Source: Natronocalculus amylovorans (GTDB lineage: Archaea > Halobacteriota > Halobacteria > Halobacteriales > Haloferacaceae). From it: 64,000 bases of DNA. This document shows positions 61,276 through 64,000 of this stretch, piece after piece. Location of the stretch: assembly GCF_023638035.1 (NCBI RefSeq), contig NZ_JAKRVX010000001.1, positions 124,001 through 188,000 on the forward strand, given 5' to 3'. The first letter of the stretch is position 1, and each line of letters starts with the position of its first letter. Made by a program: the position numbers and the translations under genes. The notes under the pieces were generated by a model. It had not been told where the DNA came from. It ran no database searches and saw only the letters and a program-made list of their open reading frames with translations.

Positions 61276-62184
61276 ATGGCAGAGCGTGAGGATCGCAATC
61301 GGTTCATCCGTGCAACGTGGGTGAACGTACTCGGAAATGCGATCAAAATCATTGTTGTCGGGGGTGCAGGCATTGCCTTCAACAGCGTTGCGCTCATCGC
61401 CGATGCGGCTCATTCTATTGCCGATCTTATTGCAAGCTTTGTCGTCCTCATCTGGGGAGACAGCAGCTACGTCGAAGCAGACGATAATCATCCACACGGA
61501 CACGAACGAATCGAGCCGCTCACGGCACTGTTCGTCGGTGCCGTGATCACACTGCTTGGATTGAATTTATTATATGAGTCTGCCCGTGGATTGGTGTTTG
61601 GTGCAGATGTGACGTTTAGTTGGATTCTGTTAGCTGCACTTGGCTTTGCTATTGCAGATATGTATGTTGTGTATCGCTACACTGACCATGTGAATGAGAC
61701 GATCGACTCAACAGCTCTAGCTGCACTTGCGAAAGATTGTCTAAACGACATCTATACCTCATTTGCGGCGGCGATCGGAGTGATTGGCGTGCTCCTTGGA
61801 TTTCCACTGTTGGATCCGATTGCCGGTGGATTGGTCAGTATTCTTGTGATCTACCAAGGGATCGAGATTGGCCGCGAAAATATTGATTATCTTGTCGGTG
61901 CTGCACCAACAGAGACAGAGCGAACCGCAATCGCGACACTCCTTCGGGAGCATCCCGCAGTACGAGGAATCCATGACCTAACCGTATTCTATGATGGACC
62001 GGTGTTAGAGGTGGAGGTTCATGTAGAGGTTGATGGTGCGCTCACACTGAGAGAAGCCCATGAAATCGAAACCGAACTTGTCCAACAGTTACGATCTGAA
62101 GAAAACGTTGGTGACGTGCATGTCCACCTTGATCCATCCGGAATTGGAGAGTGGAAAGATGCAGCCGATCTTGAGCTTAGTTAA
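61276..62184 (+). CDS. Cation diffusion facilitator (divalent metal exporter)
   Basis: A 302-residue CDF transporter with six membrane helices and a cytoplasmic C-terminal domain. Metal site residues are in DAAHSIADL (helix 2, HxxxD) and LAKDCLNDIYTS (helix 5, D-x3-D). A cytoplasmic loop ADDNHPHGHERIEPL between helices 2 and 3 is the usual conserved CDF loop. The C-terminal ferredoxin-like domain ends about residue 290. It exports Zn, Mn or Fe in exchange for protons; the ion is not certain. It converges on scpA with a 4-base overlap. Confidence 0.9.
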   Translation: MAEREDRNRFIRATWVNVLGNAIKIIVVGGAGIAFNSVALIADAAHSIADLIASFVVLIWGDSSYVEADDNHPHGHERIEPLTALFVGAVITLLGLNLLYESARGLVFGADVTFSWILLAALGFAIADMYVVYRYTDHVNETIDSTALAALAKDCLNDIYTSFAAAIGVIGVLLGFPLLDPIAGGLVSILVIYQGIEIGRENIDYLVGAAPTETERTAIATLLREHPAVRGIHDLTVFYDGPVLEVEVHVEVDGALTLREAHEIETELVQQLRSEENVGDVHVHLDPSGIGEWKDAADLELS

Positions 62185-63071
62185 TCCGACGGCGTGCGTG
62201 GTGATGCAGGTTCTGAGTTGTCGTCTTCTGACACCGCACCTGCAGTTGCTGACTCAATCCATAGGTCACCAAAAAAATCATCCTGACGAAGCTGAAGCCG
62301 CCCACGATGAGCCAAAAACAGCAGCGAGAGATATGTCATAAAAGTCCGTCCACCTGCAGTACGGATCTCAGCAAACAGCACGGCATCGCGCCCACGCTCA
62401 AACTGTTTTTCGATTACCTCAATCACATCAGCGATCACGGTCTCAATATCTTCCGTGTGTGTTGTCCCCGTGACATCGCCTTCTGTGGGTTCTCCATCAT
62501 GACGAAGATCATCGGCAGATCGGTAATCGAGTGTCTGGCGGCCACGAGAAAATCCACGCGGTGACTCTGTTGTATCGTACTCGCGGCGACGTTTCCACCA
62601 GTTTTCACGCTCTGCTTCTCGGAGCTCTCGAACCAGTTCATCGAGGGTTTCAGGCGATCCTCGGGTACTTTTTCGATCCAACCGACGGTCCATCTCTGCT
62701 TCGAGGGCATCGATCGGGTCGAAGCTACTGCTCACATCATCATTGAACGCTTGTTCCCATGGGTCCGGTTCCGGTTCCGGCTCCGGCTCTGGGTCGCGTA
62801 AGAGCTCATCACCTTTCATCCGAAGTAGAACACTCGCGTAAAAAAGTGCCCGCCCAGTCGTTCGCAAATCAGTCTCATCAAGTTTCGAGAGAAACGCATC
62901 AGTCACCGCAACAATATCGATGTCCCACGGCTCAATTTCTCCTTCTTCTGCAAGTTGAACAAGCAGCTCGACTGGCTCAACCTCGTCATCATCTGTCTCT
63001 GCAGGCGTCTGGGATGTGTCATCGGGTGAGACAATTTCTAGGGATTCACCTGAGTCCGGCAACTTAGTCAT
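62181..63071 (-). CDS. scpA: Segregation and condensation protein A (kleisin)
   Basis: A 296-residue ScpA-like kleisin. The N-terminal part VELLVQLAEEGEIEPWDIDIVAVTDAFLSKLDETDLRTTGRALFYASVLLRMKGDELL is the SMC-binding region, and the C-terminal winged helix (VLFAEIRTAGGRTFMTYLSLLFLAHRGRLQLRQDDFFGDLWIE) binds the SMC head. Its middle contains an E-P dipeptide run (DPEPEPEPEPDPW). The ATG overlaps the smc stop by 8 bases, so both subunits of the chromosome-organising complex are co-translated. Confidence 0.92.
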   Translation of the reverse strand: MTKLPDSGESLEIVSPDDTSQTPAETDDDEVEPVELLVQLAEEGEIEPWDIDIVAVTDAFLSKLDETDLRTTGRALFYASVLLRMKGDELLRDPEPEPEPEPDPWEQAFNDDVSSSFDPIDALEAEMDRRLDRKSTRGSPETLDELVRELREAERENWWKRRREYDTTESPRGFSRGRQTLDYRSADDLRHDGEPTEGDVTGTTHTEDIETVIADVIEVIEKQFERGRDAVLFAEIRTAGGRTFMTYLSLLFLAHRGRLQLRQDDFFGDLWIESATAGAVSEDDNSEPASPRTPSD

Positions 63072-64000
63072 CCGATGTCACCTCTGGGGCGTCTGACTCT
63101 GGATCCGTCTCGCCACCGAACTGAATACCGGTTACAGCACTAACGTTATCCGATTGCATCGTGACACCGATCGCCCGCTCTGAGCGCTCAAGTAGTGCCG
63201 ATCGATGTGAGACGACGACGAACTGTGCATCGCCTGCAAGGTCATCAACCATCTCTCCAACACGCTCTGCATTAACGGCATCCAAGAACGCATCAACTTC
63301 ATCAAGCGCGTAGAATGGCGCTGGATTGTGTCGCTGGATGGCAAAAATAAATGCGAGTGCAGTCAGCGATTTCTCGCCACCGGACATTGCATTGAGCCGC
63401 TGAACCGGCTTGTCACCAGGCTGTGCTTTCATTGTGAGCCCATCCTCGAACGGATCCTCTGGGTTCTCAAGGACAAGCTCGCCAGTCCCAGCAGATAGTC
63501 GTGAGAAAATCTCTGTAAAGTGTTCGTTGATCGCGTTAAACGACTCCATGAACGTTGCCTTCTTTTGGGATTCATACTGGTTGATGCGCTCTTCGATACC
63601 ATCTCGTTCAGTGGCAAGCGTCTCACGACCATCTGTGAGCCGACTAAGTTCAGTTTGAACCTCATCATACTCATCGATCGCCAACATATTCACCGGCTCT
63701 AACGCCTCCATCTTCGTCTCAAGCCGCGTGATTGACGCTTCAACTTCGTCATGGTCTGGGATCTCATCCGGATCATACTCACCAACCTGTGATTCAAGTT
63801 CGTCAATCTCCCAGGCCAGCCGCTCGGCAGCGTCTTTATGTCCCTCCAACCGTGACTCGATCGAGTTGACCCGATCGCGGGCCTGATCGCGCTCGTTGCG
63901 AGCGGACTCAACGGTTTCCTGGAGCTCGCTTCGATCGGCTTTTAGATCGACGAGTTCCGTTTCAAGATCCGCAATTGCCGCATGCTTCTCGGATAACGTC
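63064..64000 (-). CDS. smc: Chromosome segregation protein SMC, C-terminal part
   Basis: The gene runs off the window; the last 311 residues are seen and the frame is open to base 64000. They hold the end of the coiled coil (heptad-like, Glu/Arg/Leu rich), then the C-terminal ATPase head: NAMSGGEKSLTALAFIFAIQ is the ABC signature and PFYALDEVDAFLDAVN the Walker B with D-loop, followed by VVVSHRS. SMC condenses and segregates DNA together with ScpA, whose gene overlaps the stop here. The acidic tail (ETDPESDAPEVTSDD) is haloarchaeal. Confidence 0.95.
   Translation of the reverse strand, partial: TLSEKHAAIADLETELVDLKADRSELQETVESARNERDQARDRVNSIESRLEGHKDAAERLAWEIDELESQVGEYDPDEIPDHDEVEASITRLETKMEALEPVNMLAIDEYDEVQTELSRLTDGRETLATERDGIEERINQYESQKKATFMESFNAINEHFTEIFSRLSAGTGELVLENPEDPFEDGLTMKAQPGDKPVQRLNAMSGGEKSLTALAFIFAIQRHNPAPFYALDEVDAFLDAVNAERVGEMVDDLAGDAQFVVVSHRSALLERSERAIGVTMQSDNVSAVTGIQFGGETDPESDAPEVTSDD

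Noticed and set aside
1-64000. CRISPR array, prophage, toxin-antitoxin or defence island
   Set aside because: No regularly spaced repeats, phage genes, paired small toxin/antitoxin frames or nuclease-helicase clusters are visible; gene content is core metabolism and housekeeping.

Overview
The window reads as a stretch of haloarchaeal chromosome with unusually low G+C, and Haloquadratum (square archaeon, H. walsbyi-like) is the best guess. The proteins are strongly acidic. The information machinery is archaeal: TFB, group II chaperonin, membrane LonB, aCPSF-type nuclease and an SMC/ScpA pair. Many genes have a TATA element about 25-27 bases before the start codon, as in leaderless haloarchaeal transcripts. 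Coding density is high and almost every gene matches a known haloarchaeal family. I see no rRNA, tRNA, CRISPR array, prophage, intact insertion sequence or replication origin. No gene-free stretch exceeds 300 bases; the largest (about 6144-6423) holds a TnpB-type transposon remnant.

Layout. 1-6143: 3' end of an aCPSF/beta-CASP nuclease, a tiny zinc protein, an MFS carrier, a glycosyltransferase, a NUDIX hydrolase, a luciferase-like protein and an FAD oxidoreductase. 6144-7537: transposon remnant, then Hsp20 coupled to a 52-aa zinc protein, and a UspA protein. 7593-14775: radical SAM protein, metallo-beta-lactamase-fold hydrolase, YkgJ cysteine-cluster protein, TRAM protein, methyltransferase, F420-type flavoprotein, winged-helix regulator, glycosyltransferase and amidohydrolase. 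14930-22211: proteostasis and nucleotide metabolism (thermosome, UPF0126/TRIC channel, SAM hydrolase, NMN adenylyltransferase, LonB, CPBP protease, MGMT-like protein). 22296-28571: aromatic amino acid block, trpCBA plus the archaeal ADH synthase/dehydroquinate synthase II route and type I dehydroquinase. 28630-33427: TFB, a cobalamin-binding-like protein, XTPase, AglD-like glycosyltransferase and a DUF7123 protein.

33647-39321: a phosphonate-type ABC importer (phnD, phnC, two phnE), followed by a halocyanin-like lipoprotein, a HAD hydrolase and a convergent two-winged-helix regulator that carries an export-like N terminus. 39423-41630: stomatin/NfeD pair and a small membrane protein. 41661-52770: pyruvate kinase, MetRS, a PAS/GAF histidine kinase, MfnA decarboxylase, PEP synthase and a PhzF protein. 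52819-60586: purine-salvage-like deaminase, phosphoribosyltransferase and HD phosphohydrolase, AEC and MATE transporters, a hybrid histidine kinase and MTA phosphorylase. 60747-64000: VOC protein, CDF metal exporter, ScpA and the C-terminal third of SMC.

The most interesting signals are regulatory. Two TGTACA boxes, one inside a perfect 24-bp palindrome, cover the TATA position and start codon of trpC and resemble TrpY-type TRP boxes. TrmB-like inverted repeats stand directly upstream of the likely TATA elements of both pyruvate kinase and PEP synthase. Two exact 18-bp direct repeats, 22 bp apart, precede the CDF exporter. Helically phased repeats and a palindrome lie before the phosphonate-type transporter. 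The hexamer CGATCG is strongly iterated through the sequence. I found no clearly new multi-gene system; the phn/halocyanin/HAD/exported-regulator neighbourhood is the nearest candidate.
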